A stretch of DNA of 45,666 nucleotides from Hyphomicrobiales bacterium (lineage in GTDB: Bacteria > Pseudomonadota > Alphaproteobacteria > Rhizobiales > Aestuariivirgaceae). Where the stretch lies: NCBI GenBank assembly GCA_026982665.1, contig JALSGQ010000025.1:1-45666 (forward strand), written 5' to 3'. Position 1 is the stretch's first letter; every line of letters begins with the position of its first letter. This document shows, piece by piece, positions 18,794 through 26,841 of this stretch. Made by a program: the position numbers and the translations under genes. The notes under the pieces are model-generated. The model was not told the origin of the DNA and did no database searches. It saw only the letters and a list, made by a program, of their open reading frames with translations.

Positions 18794-20383
18794 ATGGCAC
18801 CGAAGGTTCTCATTTCCGACAAGCTTTCTCCCACCGCCGTGCAGATTCTCAAGACGCGGGGCCTTGAAGTGGACTACGAGCCGGATCTGGGCAAGGACAA
18901 GGAGGCCTTCCTCGCCCGCATTGGCGAGTATGACGGCCTTGCCGTGCGCTCCGCCACCAAGGTTACGGCCAAGGCCATCGAGGCGGCGAAGAACCTGAAG
19001 GTCATCGGCCGCGCCGGCATTGGCGTGGACAACATCGACGTGCCGGCGGCCACGGCGCGCGGCATCATCGTCATGAACACGCCGATGGGCAACGCGGTAA
19101 CCACCGCCGAGCACGCCATCGCCATGATGCTGGCGCTGGCCCGCAACATCCCGCAGGCCGATGTCTCCACCAAGGCCGGCAAGTGGGAGAAGTCGAAGTT
19201 CATGGGCGTGGAGGTCTATCGCAAGACGCTGGGGCTGATCGGCTGCGGCAACATCGGCTCCATCGTCGCCAACCGCGCGCAAGGGCTGCACATGCGCGTC
19301 ATTGCCTTCGACCCGTATCTCACGGAAGAACGCGCCCGCGAGATCGGCGTGGAGAAGGTGGACTTCGACGAGCTGCTGGCGCGGGCCGACTTCCTCTCCC
19401 TGCACACGCCACTCACCGACAAGACGAAGAACATCATCGACGCCGCGGCACTGGCGAAGATGAAGAAAGGCGCGCGCGTCATCAACTGCGCCCGTGGCGG
19501 GCTGGTGGTGGAGAAGGACCTGTATGAGGCCATCAGGTCCGGCCACATCGCCGGGGCGGCGCTGGACGTGTTCGAGGAGGAACCGGCGCGGGAGAACCCG
19601 TTGTTCGAGCTCGACAACGTCATCTGCACGCCGCATCTTGGTGCCTCCACCACCGAGGCACAGGAGAACGTGGCCATTCAGATCGCCGAGCAGATTGCCG
19701 ACTACCTGCTCACCGGCGCGGTGTCCAACGCGCTCAACATGCCCTCCATCACGGCCGAAGAGGCACCGGTGCTCAAGCCCTACATCGAGCTGGCGGAGAA
19801 GCTGGGGCTGTTCATCGGCCAGATCATCGGTTCGGCCATCGAGGACGTTACCATCGAATATGCCGGCTCGGTGGGCGAGCTGAACATCTCCGCCCTGTCC
19901 TCCGCCCTGCTGGCCGGGCTGCTGCGCCCGACGCTTGGCGATGACATCAACATGGTCTCCGCGCCGGTGGTGGCAAAGGAGCGCGGCATGACCATCAACG
20001 AGGTGCGCCAGACCCAGCGCGGCGTGTATGAGGGCTACATCCGGCTGGAGGTAACCACCGAGAACTCGAAGCGTTCGGTGGCCGGCACGGTGTTCGCCGA
20101 CGGCAAGCCGCGCATCATCCAGGCCAAGAACATCAACATGGAGGCGGAGTTCGGCCCGCACATGCTCTACGTCATCAACGAGGATCGCCCCGGCTTCCTC
20201 GGCGCGCTGGGCACGCTGCTGGGCGAGGCGGGCGTGAACATCGCCAACTTCAACCTCGGCCGCACCGCGCCGGGCGGCGAGGCCGTGGCACTCATCGAGG
20301 TGGACGAGCCGCTGCCTGAAGACGTGCTTGAGAAGGTGCGCGCCCTGCCGCAGGTGAAGTGGGCCTCGGCCATGGAGTTCTGA
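18794..20383 (+). CDS. serA: D-3-phosphoglycerate dehydrogenase
   Basis: NAD-dependent oxidation of 3-phosphoglycerate to 3-phosphohydroxypyruvate, the first step of serine synthesis. The 529 residues are the long form: a split substrate domain (1-100 and about 285-315), a Rossmann domain with [10 protein letters not shown] (about 147-156), the catalytic Arg in NCARGG, Glu in DVFEEEP and His in CTPHLGAST, an allosteric substrate-binding domain (about 318-450), and a C-terminal ACT domain ([28 protein letters not shown]) expected to bind serine. An AGGAGG precedes the ATG. A terminator follows the gene. Confidence 0.96.
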   Translation: MAPKVLISDKLSPTAVQILKTRGLEVDYEPDLGKDKEAFLARIGEYDGLAVRSATKVTAKAIEAAKNLKVIGRAGIGVDNIDVPAATARGIIVMNTPMGNAVTTAEHAIAMMLALARNIPQADVSTKAGKWEKSKFMGVEVYRKTLGLIGCGNIGSIVANRAQGLHMRVIAFDPYLTEERAREIGVEKVDFDELLARADFLSLHTPLTDKTKNIIDAAALAKMKKGARVINCARGGLVVEKDLYEAIRSGHIAGAALDVFEEEPARENPLFELDNVICTPHLGASTTEAQENVAIQIAEQIADYLLTGAVSNALNMPSITAEEAPVLKPYIELAEKLGLFIGQIIGSAIEDVTIEYAGSVGELNISALSSALLAGLLRPTLGDDINMVSAPVVAKERGMTINEVRQTQRGVYEGYIRLEVTTENSKRSVAGTVFADGKPRIIQAKNINMEAEFGPHMLYVINEDRPGFLGALGTLLGEAGVNIANFNLGRTAPGGEAVALIEVDEPLPEDVLEKVRALPQVKWASAMEF

Positions 20384-20441
20384 CAACCGCAAGGCTGCCG
20401 GGGGCACTGGCCTTGCCTGCCTGATTGCGCTACAGAGAAAG

Positions 20442-20473
20442 ACGGCCCCGCGCCAACCGAGGCGGGGCCGTTT
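20442..20473 (+). terminator. Rho-independent terminator after serA
   Basis: Perfect 10-bp stem ACGGCCCCGC (20442-20451) with GCGGGGCCGT (20462-20471), 10-nt loop, then TTTCCTT. It ends the serC-serA operon 58 bp after the serA stop. Confidence 0.8.
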
Positions 20474-20519
20474 CCTTGTGATTGAATGCAGACGCCAACG
20501 AGGGGGCGGGGAGCAGGTC

Positions 20520-21812
20520 ATGACGAACGTGGTGGTCATCGGCGCGCAGTGGGGCGATGAGGGCAAGGGCAAGATCGTCGACTGGCTGTCCGAGCGCGCC
20601 GACGTGGTGGTGCGCTTCCAGGGCGGTGCGAATGCCGGGCACACGCTGGTGATCGACGGCGTTACCTACAAGCTCTCGCTGCTGCCTTCGGGCATCGTGC
20701 GGGCTGGCAAGATGGCCGTCATCGGCAATGGCGTGGTCATCGACCCGTGGAAGCTGGCCGACGAGATCGAGGGCATTCGCCAGCAGGGCGTGGAGGTAAG
20801 CCGCGAGAACCTGCGCATCGCCGAGAACGCCACGCTCATCCTGCCCCTGCACCGCGAGCTGGACGGCCTGCGCGAGCAACTGGCCGGCAAGGGAAAGATC
20901 GGCACCACCGGCCGCGGCATCGGCCCGGCGTATGAGGACAAGGTGGGCCGCCGCGCCATCCGCGTGCACGACCTGGTGAACGAGGAAACCCTGCCGCGCA
21001 AGATCGAGCGCCTGCTGGCGCACCACAACCCGCTGCGCCGCGGGCTGGGCGTGGAAGAGATCGACCCGGAGGAGCTGCTGCGGCAACTGAAGGACATCGC
21101 ACCGAAGATACTGCCCTACATGGATTGCGTCTGGCAGCTGCTGGACGAGCACAAGCGTGCCGGCAGGCGCATCCTGTTCGAGGGCGCGCAGGGCACGTTC
21201 CTGGACATCGACCACGGCACCTACCCGTTCGTTACCAGCTCCAACACCGTCGCCGGCAATGCCGCCACCGGCTCCGGCGTCGGGCCCTCCACGCTGGAGT
21301 TCGTGCTGGGCATTGCCAAGGCCTACACCACGCGCGTCGGTGCCGGCCCCTTCCCCACCGAGCTGAACGACGAGATTGGCCAGCGCATTGGCGAGCGCGG
21401 GCGCGAGTTCGGCACCGTTACGGGCCGGGCGCGGCGCTGCGGCTGGTTCGACGCGGTGCTGGTGCGCCAGGCAGTGAAGAATTCCGGCGTGGACGGCATC
21501 GCCTTCACCAAGCTGGACGTGCTCGACGGGCTTGACGAGCTGAAGATCTGCGTCGGCTACGAGCTGGACGGCGAGCGCATCGACCGCCTGCCCGCCGGAC
21601 AGGGCGCGCAGGCGCGGGTGAAGCCCATTTACGAGACCATGCCGGGCTGGCAGGAGAGCACCTACGGTGCACGCTCGTGGAACGACCTGCCGGCGCAGGC
21701 GGTGAAATACATCCGCCACATCGAGGAGCTCATCGAGTGCCCCATCACCCTGGTCTCCACCTCGCCGGAGCGCGAGGACACCATCCTGGTGAAGGACCCG
21801 TTCGAGGACTGA
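20520..21812 (+). CDS. purA: Adenylosuccinate synthetase
   Basis: GTP-dependent ligation of aspartate to IMP, the first committed step to AMP. The 430 residues begin [23 protein letters not shown], with the P-loop GDEGKGK at 12-18, and show [55 protein letters not shown] and [12 protein letters not shown]. The ATG at 20520 has GGGGAG about 7 nt upstream. It starts 46 bp after the serA terminator, so transcription is probably independent, although read-through is possible. Confidence 0.97.
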   Translation: MTNVVVIGAQWGDEGKGKIVDWLSERADVVVRFQGGANAGHTLVIDGVTYKLSLLPSGIVRAGKMAVIGNGVVIDPWKLADEIEGIRQQGVEVSRENLRIAENATLILPLHRELDGLREQLAGKGKIGTTGRGIGPAYEDKVGRRAIRVHDLVNEETLPRKIERLLAHHNPLRRGLGVEEIDPEELLRQLKDIAPKILPYMDCVWQLLDEHKRAGRRILFEGAQGTFLDIDHGTYPFVTSSNTVAGNAATGSGVGPSTLEFVLGIAKAYTTRVGAGPFPTELNDEIGQRIGERGREFGTVTGRARRCGWFDAVLVRQAVKNSGVDGIAFTKLDVLDGLDELKICVGYELDGERIDRLPAGQGAQARVKPIYETMPGWQESTYGARSWNDLPAQAVKYIRHIEELIECPITLVSTSPEREDTILVKDPFED

Positions 21813-21852
21813 CGGACTTGCCGGAAGATGCCGCTGGTGGCATGCCGGGGCC

Positions 21853-22587
21853 ATGAACGACAACGCGCGCAATACAAGGGCCGACGACACCGAGCGCACC
21901 AGGCGCGGCACCGCCGATACCGCATCGCAAGGTGTGGCGGATCGCTGGGCGGTGCTGCTGGCCGGCCACCTGCGGCCGACACCACGGCTGCGCCAGCAGC
22001 TGGCGGGGCATCGCGTGATAGCCGCCGATGCCGGGCTGCGCCACGCCGAGATGCTGAAGGTGCATCCTGACCTGATCATCGGCGATTTCGATTCCGCACC
22101 GCCAGAGCTGCTTTCCCGCTATCAGCGCCTGCCGCGCATCGAACACCCCGCCGACAAGGACATGACCGACGGTGCCCTGGCCATCGAGCACGCGCTGCAG
22201 CAGGGCGCGCGGCAGCTGCTGCTGATTGGCGCACTGGGCGGCCCGCGCTCCGATCACGCCACCATGCACCTGCTGCAGCTGGCCGAGTTGGCATCACGCG
22301 GCATTCAGGCGCTGGCCAGCAGCGGGCTGGAAGAAGCGTGGGGGCTGGCAGCCGGCGAACACGCCATCGACCTGCCGCCGGGTGCCACCTTCTCCCTGCT
22401 CGCCTTCACCGACCTGCGGGATGTGCACCTGCACGGTGCGCGCTGGCCCCTGCAAGGCGACACGCTGCCCTTTGGCCACTCACGCCCCATGTCCAACGTG
22501 GTGCAGGAAGTTCCGCTGCGCATCCGTATCGGTGCCGGGCACGGCGTGCTGCTGGCTCATCTGCGCCCCTTGCGCCCCGCCGCCTGA
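21853..22587 (+). CDS. thiN: Thiamine pyrophosphokinase
   Basis: Transfers pyrophosphate from ATP to thiamine. The 244 residues contain the family signatures: VIAADAGLRHAEML, PDLIIGDFDSA, the acidic substrate loop KDMTDGALAIEHAL, and LLIGALGGPRSDHATMHLLQL. The C-terminal half (about 160-244) is the thiamine-binding beta domain, with the SNVVQEVPLRIRIGAGHGVL segment. About 30 polar residues precede the conserved core, so the true start may be later than 21853; no good ribosome site was found. It follows purA by 40 bp and may be co-transcribed. It converges on fur. Confidence 0.88.
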   Translation: MNDNARNTRADDTERTRRGTADTASQGVADRWAVLLAGHLRPTPRLRQQLAGHRVIAADAGLRHAEMLKVHPDLIIGDFDSAPPELLSRYQRLPRIEHPADKDMTDGALAIEHALQQGARQLLLIGALGGPRSDHATMHLLQLAELASRGIQALASSGLEEAWGLAAGEHAIDLPPGATFSLLAFTDLRDVHLHGARWPLQGDTLPFGHSRPMSNVVQEVPLRIRIGAGHGVLLAHLRPLRPAA

Positions 22588-22754
22588 TGTGCCTCATTGC
22601 CAATGCGCACCACCGCCGATGCATGCCATCCAACATGCACAGCCCCGCCATTGCCGCAAATCACGGCACATGCCCACCGGCAACAAGGCAACCTCGTTGA
22701 GATGAAGCACGGGAAAGAAGACAACCGGCCACAGCCCAGCCCCGGCCCGGCACA

Positions 22755-23216
22755 TCAGTCATCGTCGTGATCACGCTTCAGCTTCACGCCATACAGCTCC
22801 AGGCGGTGATCCACCAGCCTGTATCCGAGTTTCTCGGCAATCTGCCGCTGCAGCTCCTCGATCTCCTCGGAGGTGAACTCGATCACCTCGCCGGTGTTGA
22901 GATCGATGAGATGGTCATGATGCTCCTCGCTGGCCGGTTCGTAGCGCGCCCGGCCATCGCCGAACTCGTGGCGCTGCAGGATGCCGGCATCCTCGAACAG
23001 CTTCACGGTGCGATAGACCGTGGCAATGGAAATGCGCGAATCGATGGCGGTGGCGCGCCGATGCAGCTCCTCCACGTCCGGATGATCGGTGGATTCGGCT
23101 ATAACGCGGGCGATCACGCGGCGCTGTTCGGTCATGCGCATGCCCTTCTCCGCACACGCCTGCTCGATGAAATTCAGCACCTGCCTGCTGTCCTGCCTGT
23201 GCTCCTGCCCGGCCAT
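22755..23216 (-). CDS. fur: Fur family transcriptional regulator (Fur/Mur)
   Basis: Metal-dependent repressor of about the standard length (153 residues). The N-terminal winged helix has KGMRMTEQRRVIARVIAES and the recognition helix SRISIATVYRTVKLFEDAGIL; the dimerisation domain has the metal-ligand HHDHLIDLNTGEVIEF. The CxxC pairs of E. coli Fur are missing, as is usual in alphaproteobacterial Fur/Mur proteins, which may answer to manganese as well as iron. The ATG at 23216 is chosen by family alignment, with a GGGGGC upstream. It lies downstream of kpsF on the same strand. The acidic tail KRDHDDD is typical. Confidence 0.9.
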   Translation of the reverse strand: MAGQEHRQDSRQVLNFIEQACAEKGMRMTEQRRVIARVIAESTDHPDVEELHRRATAIDSRISIATVYRTVKLFEDAGILQRHEFGDGRARYEPASEEHHDHLIDLNTGEVIEFTSEEIEELQRQIAEKLGYRLVDHRLELYGVKLKRDHDDD

Positions 23217-23278
23217 CACGCCCCCACTTTCGACTTCGATGCCATGATACGGCTCCTGCAACCCGTCCAGCGCTCAAA

Positions 23279-23306
23279 GGTATAGCAACTCGTTTTCACC
23301 GCGCAA
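23279..23306 (-). promoter_or_regulatory. Candidate promoter for fur
   Basis: On the minus strand: TTGCGC (23306-23301), 16-bp spacer, TATACC (23284-23279), about 60 nt before the ATG. Arms CGTTTTCA (23291-23298) and TGAAAACG (23327-23334) flank and overlap it, 28 bp apart. No iron box was recognised. Confidence 0.35.
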
Positions 23307-23413
23307 TGCAACAGCCTGCCTCATGATGAAAACGGGCATGCAGCGCGCAAGCTCCCGATGCCTGCGCCCGGCTCGCAGGAAAACACCCCCCGCAACAAGA
23401 CCGCCTTTGCTGC

Positions 23414-24421
23414 TCAGGGCTGCCTGCGCTGCCCTTCCAGCCGCAGCAGGTCATGAATATGCACGATGCCGACGGGGCGATGCGCCTCATCGACGATGAA
23501 CAGCACCGTGATCTTCTTCTCGTTCATCAGCGCCAGCGCCTTGCCCGCCGGTGTGTCCGGCGGCAGCACCTTCGGGTCGGCAGTCATCACCTCGTGCGCC
23601 GTCAGGGCCATGAGATCCGGATGATCTTCCATCGCCCGGCGCAGGTCGCCATCGGTGATGATGCCCACCAGCCGTCCACCATCCACCACGCCCAGCACGC
23701 CGAAGCGCTTGTGCGTCATCTCCAGCAGCGCCTCGCGCATCGGGGTATCCGGCGTGCTCAGCGGCAGCTGATCACCCTCGTGCATGATCTCGCGCAACGG
23801 CTTCAGCATCGCCCCCAGGCTGCCACCGGGGTGCAGCTTGCTGAAGTCCTCCGGCTTGAAGTTGCGGGCCGAGAGCAGGGCCATGGCCAGCGCATCGCCC
23901 AGCGCCAGCTGCAGGGTGGTGGAAGTGGTCGGCGCCAGCCGCAGCGGGCAGGCCTCTTCCACCGGCGGCAGCAGCAGCAGGTGATCGGCGTTGCTGCCCA
24001 GCATGCTGTCAGCCTTTGCCGTGATCGCCACCAGCGGAATGCGGTTGCGCTTGGCATAGGTGATGAGCGCCCCCAGCTCCACCGTGTTGCCGGAGTTCGA
24101 CAGCATGAGGAGCACGTCATCGCGGGTGATCATGCCCATGTCGCCGTGCGCTGCTTCCGTGGCGTGCACGAACTGCGCCGGCGTGCCGGTGGAAGCCAGC
24201 GTGGCGGCGATCTTGTTGCCGATGTGCCCGCTCTTGCCAATGCCGGAGACGATGACACGCCCCTTGGCGTTGAGTATCAGCTCCACCACCGTGTCGAACG
24301 TGCGCCCCAGCCCGTTCGACAGCATGTCCACCAGCGCCTGCAGGCCGTTGATCTCCTTGCGGATGGTCTCCACGCCATGCTGCACGTGCACCAGGGGCCG
24401 CCCCTCATCCATTGCATTCAT
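23414..24421 (-). CDS. kdsD: Arabinose-5-phosphate isomerase (KpsF/KdsD)
   Basis: Interconverts ribulose 5-phosphate and arabinose 5-phosphate, the first step to KDO for lipopolysaccharide (or capsule). The 335 residues have a SIS domain (about 35-180) with VSGIGKSGHIGNKIAATLASTGTPAQFVHATEAAHGDMGMI and LSNSGNTVEL, followed by LHPGGSLG and two CBS domains (about 205-325). The ATG at 24421 has AAGGAG 7 nt upstream. No other KDO or capsule genes are nearby, so I cannot tell the KdsD and KpsF roles apart. It lies 90 bp downstream of the SDR gene on the same strand. Confidence 0.92.
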   Translation of the reverse strand: MNAMDEGRPLVHVQHGVETIRKEINGLQALVDMLSNGLGRTFDTVVELILNAKGRVIVSGIGKSGHIGNKIAATLASTGTPAQFVHATEAAHGDMGMITRDDVLLMLSNSGNTVELGALITYAKRNRIPLVAITAKADSMLGSNADHLLLLPPVEEACPLRLAPTTSTTLQLALGDALAMALLSARNFKPEDFSKLHPGGSLGAMLKPLREIMHEGDQLPLSTPDTPMREALLEMTHKRFGVLGVVDGGRLVGIITDGDLRRAMEDHPDLMALTAHEVMTADPKVLPPDTPAGKALALMNEKKITVLFIVDEAHRPVGIVHIHDLLRLEGQRRQP

Positions 24422-24511
24422 GATCAATCTCCTTCAGCACCAATCCGTCATCAAATCACTGGAGTTGCAAATGCCCGGTGTCTTCTCCATGCCCCCGTCC
24501 CGGCATCAGGC

Positions 24512-25174
24512 TCACCACGGCAGCTCATATCCTTCGGCATGCCAGAAAGTGCCGGTGTTGTCCATGTTCAGCGCCTCCATGCGCATGATGAGACCGCGTG
24601 CGGCGACATCGGCGGTGATGTTGCCACGCCCCTGCGTCATGTCCGTGCGCACGTAACCCGGATGCAGGGCAGCCACGGCAATGCCCCGCCCCGCCAGCTC
24701 GATGGAGAGGTTCTTCGCCGCCATGTTGGCCGCTGCCTTGGACATGCGGTAGGCATAGTTGCCGCCAGAGGCATTGTCCGCCAGTGAACCGACCCGCGAG
24801 GTAACGATGCCAACCCTGCTGCCCGCACCCAGGTTCTCCAGCAGCGCCCGCACCACCCTCAGCGGCCCCAGGGCATTGACGTTGTAGTGCGCAAGCGCAT
24901 CGTCGAAATCAAGCGTGGCCAGCGTATCGCCCTTGAGAATCCCGGCATTGCACACCAGCGCATCCACCCGCCGCCCGGCCAGCGCCGTGGCCAGCGGCTG
25001 CACGCCCTCCTCGCTGGAGACATCCACGCCTTCCACCACCTCTGCGCCCGTTGCCGCCAACGCTTCCGACGGCCTGCGCGCGGTCGCCACCACCTCTTCA
25101 CCCCGCGCGGCCAGCTGCCGCGCCATCTCCAGGCCAATGCCGCGCGAAGCACCCACGATCACCCACAGAGCCAT
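24512..25174 (-). CDS. Short-chain dehydrogenase/reductase
   Basis: A 220-residue classical-type SDR. The Rossmann motif is GASRGIG (8-14), then CNAGIL, and the catalytic Tyr-x3-Lys is YRMSK with Ser in TSRVGS. The tail HPGYVRTDMTQGRGNITADVAARGLI is typical of the CsgA/carbonyl-reductase-like SDR group that acts on small carbonyls. The substrate cannot be deduced. AGGGAGG precedes the ATG. It lies 28 bp downstream of the macrodomain gene and before kdsD, probably in one transcript. Confidence 0.82.
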   Translation of the reverse strand: MALWVIVGASRGIGLEMARQLAARGEEVVATARRPSEALAATGAEVVEGVDVSSEEGVQPLATALAGRRVDALVCNAGILKGDTLATLDFDDALAHYNVNALGPLRVVRALLENLGAGSRVGIVTSRVGSLADNASGGNYAYRMSKAAANMAAKNLSIELAGRGIAVAALHPGYVRTDMTQGRGNITADVAARGLIMRMEALNMDNTGTFWHAEGYELPW

Positions 25175-25202
25175 GCACGCAACCTCCCTTGCTGATCAGC
25201 TC

Positions 25203-25718
25203 TCATTCCTTGCTCTTCAGCGCCTGTTCATGCGCCTGCACACAAGCATCATCGAAGCAGCAGAAAATGACCTGCTCAAGACCATGTGAACCTGCCTGCA
25301 GGAAGGAGCGCACCGTGGCCACGGCAATGCCGGCTGCCCGCTCCTTCGGAAAGCCATAGACACCGGTGGAAATGGCCGGAAAGGCAATGCTGCGCACCTG
25401 GTGCGCCACCGCCAGCTCCAGGCTGTTGCGATAGGCAGCAGCCAGCAACGCCTCCTCCCCTGCCGTGCCGCCACGCCACACCGGCCCCACCGTGTGGATC
25501 ACCCACCGTGCCGGCAACCGATAGCCCCGCGTAATGCGCGCCTCGCCTGTCGGGCAGCCGCCAATCCTGCGGCATTCCTCCAGCAGCTCCGGCCCCGCGG
25601 CGCGATGAATGGCACCATCCACGCCACCACCGCCCAGCAGCGATTCGTTGGCCGCATTGACAATGGCATCCACTTGCAGTTTCGTGATGTCGCCCTTGCA
25701 AACCTCGATGCGGGTCAT
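25203..25718 (-). CDS. Macrodomain protein, O-acetyl-ADP-ribose deacetylase (YmdB-like)
   Basis: A 171-residue stand-alone macrodomain. It shows the full ADP-ribose-binding signature: [36 protein letters not shown], then [25 protein letters not shown], and the distal loop [13 protein letters not shown] with [10 protein letters not shown]. Family members hydrolyse O-acetyl-ADP-ribose or mono-ADP-ribosylation, and in E. coli YmdB also modulates RNase III. The ATG at 25718 follows GGAGG by 8 nt, and is preferred to an upstream in-frame start. It diverges from the N-formylglutamate amidohydrolase gene across 74 bp. Confidence 0.9.
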   Translation of the reverse strand: MTRIEVCKGDITKLQVDAIVNAANESLLGGGGVDGAIHRAAGPELLEECRRIGGCPTGEARITRGYRLPARWVIHTVGPVWRGGTAGEEALLAAAYRNSLELAVAHQVRSIAFPAISTGVYGFPKERAAGIAVATVRSFLQAGSHGLEQVIFCCFDDACVQAHEQALKSKE

Positions 25719-25792
25719 GAAAAGGCCTCCGATCTCGCAACCCGGAACGCCAGGTGCGTGCACACCCGGTTCACCTGTGGCATTTTGCCGTC

Positions 25793-26737
25793 ATGACGCA
25801 GAAGCGCAAGACACCCCGGTTCGACACCAACGCCCTGCTGGGCGGAGAAGACTGCACGCGCATTTTCACCCTGCACCCGCCACGCGGTGAAGAGCCTGTT
25901 GCCCCCATTCTCTTCAGCGCACCCCATTCCGGCCGCTGCTATCCGGTTGATTTCGTGCGCAAGGCGGCATTGCCGCTGAACGAGCTGCGCGGCTCGGAGG
26001 ATTTCGCCGTCGATCTGCTGTTCGCCGCCGCTCCGGCACACGGCATGCCGCTGCTGGTGGCGCAACGCCCGCGCGCCTGGCTGGACCTCAACCGCGAGCC
26101 GCACGAGCTCAGCCCCGAGATGTTCGACGGTCCCGTGCCGCCGTGGGCCGACACCACCAGCGAACGCGCCAGAAGCGGCCTTGGCGTCATCCCGCGGGTA
26201 ATCACCGAGGATCGCGCCATCTACCGCCGCCCGCTGAAGTGGGAAGAGGCGAAACAGCGCATCGAGCAGGCCTGGGGGCCATATCACCTGGCCCTGCAGG
26301 ATCAGTTGCAGGCGCTGCAACAGCGCTTTGGCGCAGCCGTGCTCATCGACTGCCACTCCATGCCGGAATCCGCCGCCCGCGCCATGACGCCACTGTCCCT
26401 GCGCCAGCCGGACATCATCCTCGGCGACGTGGAGGAAACCGCCTGCAATCCGCTGCTTACCGACACGCTGGACGAGCTGTTCTCCCGCGCCGGGCTGAAC
26501 GTGCGCCGCAACCGCGTCTATACCGGCGGCTACATCACCCGCCGTTACGGCCTGCAGGGATACGGTGCCCATGCGGTGCAGATAGAGATAAACCGCGGCC
26601 TTTACATGCAACCCGGGGCATTCGAGCTGACCGACGCCTTCTTCGCCCTGCGCGACATCATCACCGGCATCATGGCCGAGCTGCCCACCCGCCTCGCCCC
26701 GCTGTGGCACCAGCGCCCCGCCCAGGCGGCGGAGTGA
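25793..26737 (+). CDS. N-formylglutamate amidohydrolase family protein
   Basis: Zinc-type amidase family that hydrolyses N-formylglutamate to formate and glutamate (HutG role) or similar N-formyl compounds. The 314 residues show ILFSAPHSGRCYPVDF, SEDFAVDLLF, RAWLDLNREPHELSPEMF, GLGVIPRVITEDRAIYR, LIDCHSMPESA and NRVYTGGYITRRYG, all standard for the family, with the metal-binding His and Asp residues. No histidine-utilisation genes are near, so the physiological substrate is open. No good ribosome site was seen. It is followed after 104 bp by nrdJ. Confidence 0.88.
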   Translation: MTQKRKTPRFDTNALLGGEDCTRIFTLHPPRGEEPVAPILFSAPHSGRCYPVDFVRKAALPLNELRGSEDFAVDLLFAAAPAHGMPLLVAQRPRAWLDLNREPHELSPEMFDGPVPPWADTTSERARSGLGVIPRVITEDRAIYRRPLKWEEAKQRIEQAWGPYHLALQDQLQALQQRFGAAVLIDCHSMPESAARAMTPLSLRQPDIILGDVEETACNPLLTDTLDELFSRAGLNVRRNRVYTGGYITRRYGLQGYGAHAVQIEINRGLYMQPGAFELTDAFFALRDIITGIMAELPTRLAPLWHQRPAQAAE

Positions 26738-26764
26738 ACGATACCGCCCGTTCCCCCGGAAAAC

Positions 26765-26794
26765 TGGACGTTTGCACCCGCAACCGCCTATACT
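26765..26794 (+). promoter_or_regulatory. Candidate promoter for nrdJ
   Basis: TGGACG (26765-26770), 18-bp spacer, TATACT (26789-26794). The leader would be about 40 nt. No cobalamin riboswitch fits in the 104-bp gap. The sequence CAACCGCCTAT around this -10 recurs at 35479-35489, before the SH3-domain gene. Confidence 0.4.
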
Positions 26795-26841
26795 CGGGAG
26801 CATCGGCGCCGAATGCAGGCAGTGCACACGAAGGGCGCACC

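Noticed and set aside
22725-22750. Terminator of fur from the CCGGCC arms
   Set aside because: The stem has a bulge and the T-rich stretch on the minus strand is interrupted; too weak to list.
26738-26841. Cobalamin riboswitch before the B12-dependent reductase
   Set aside because: The gap is 104 bp, too short for the usual element, and no B12-box was recognised.
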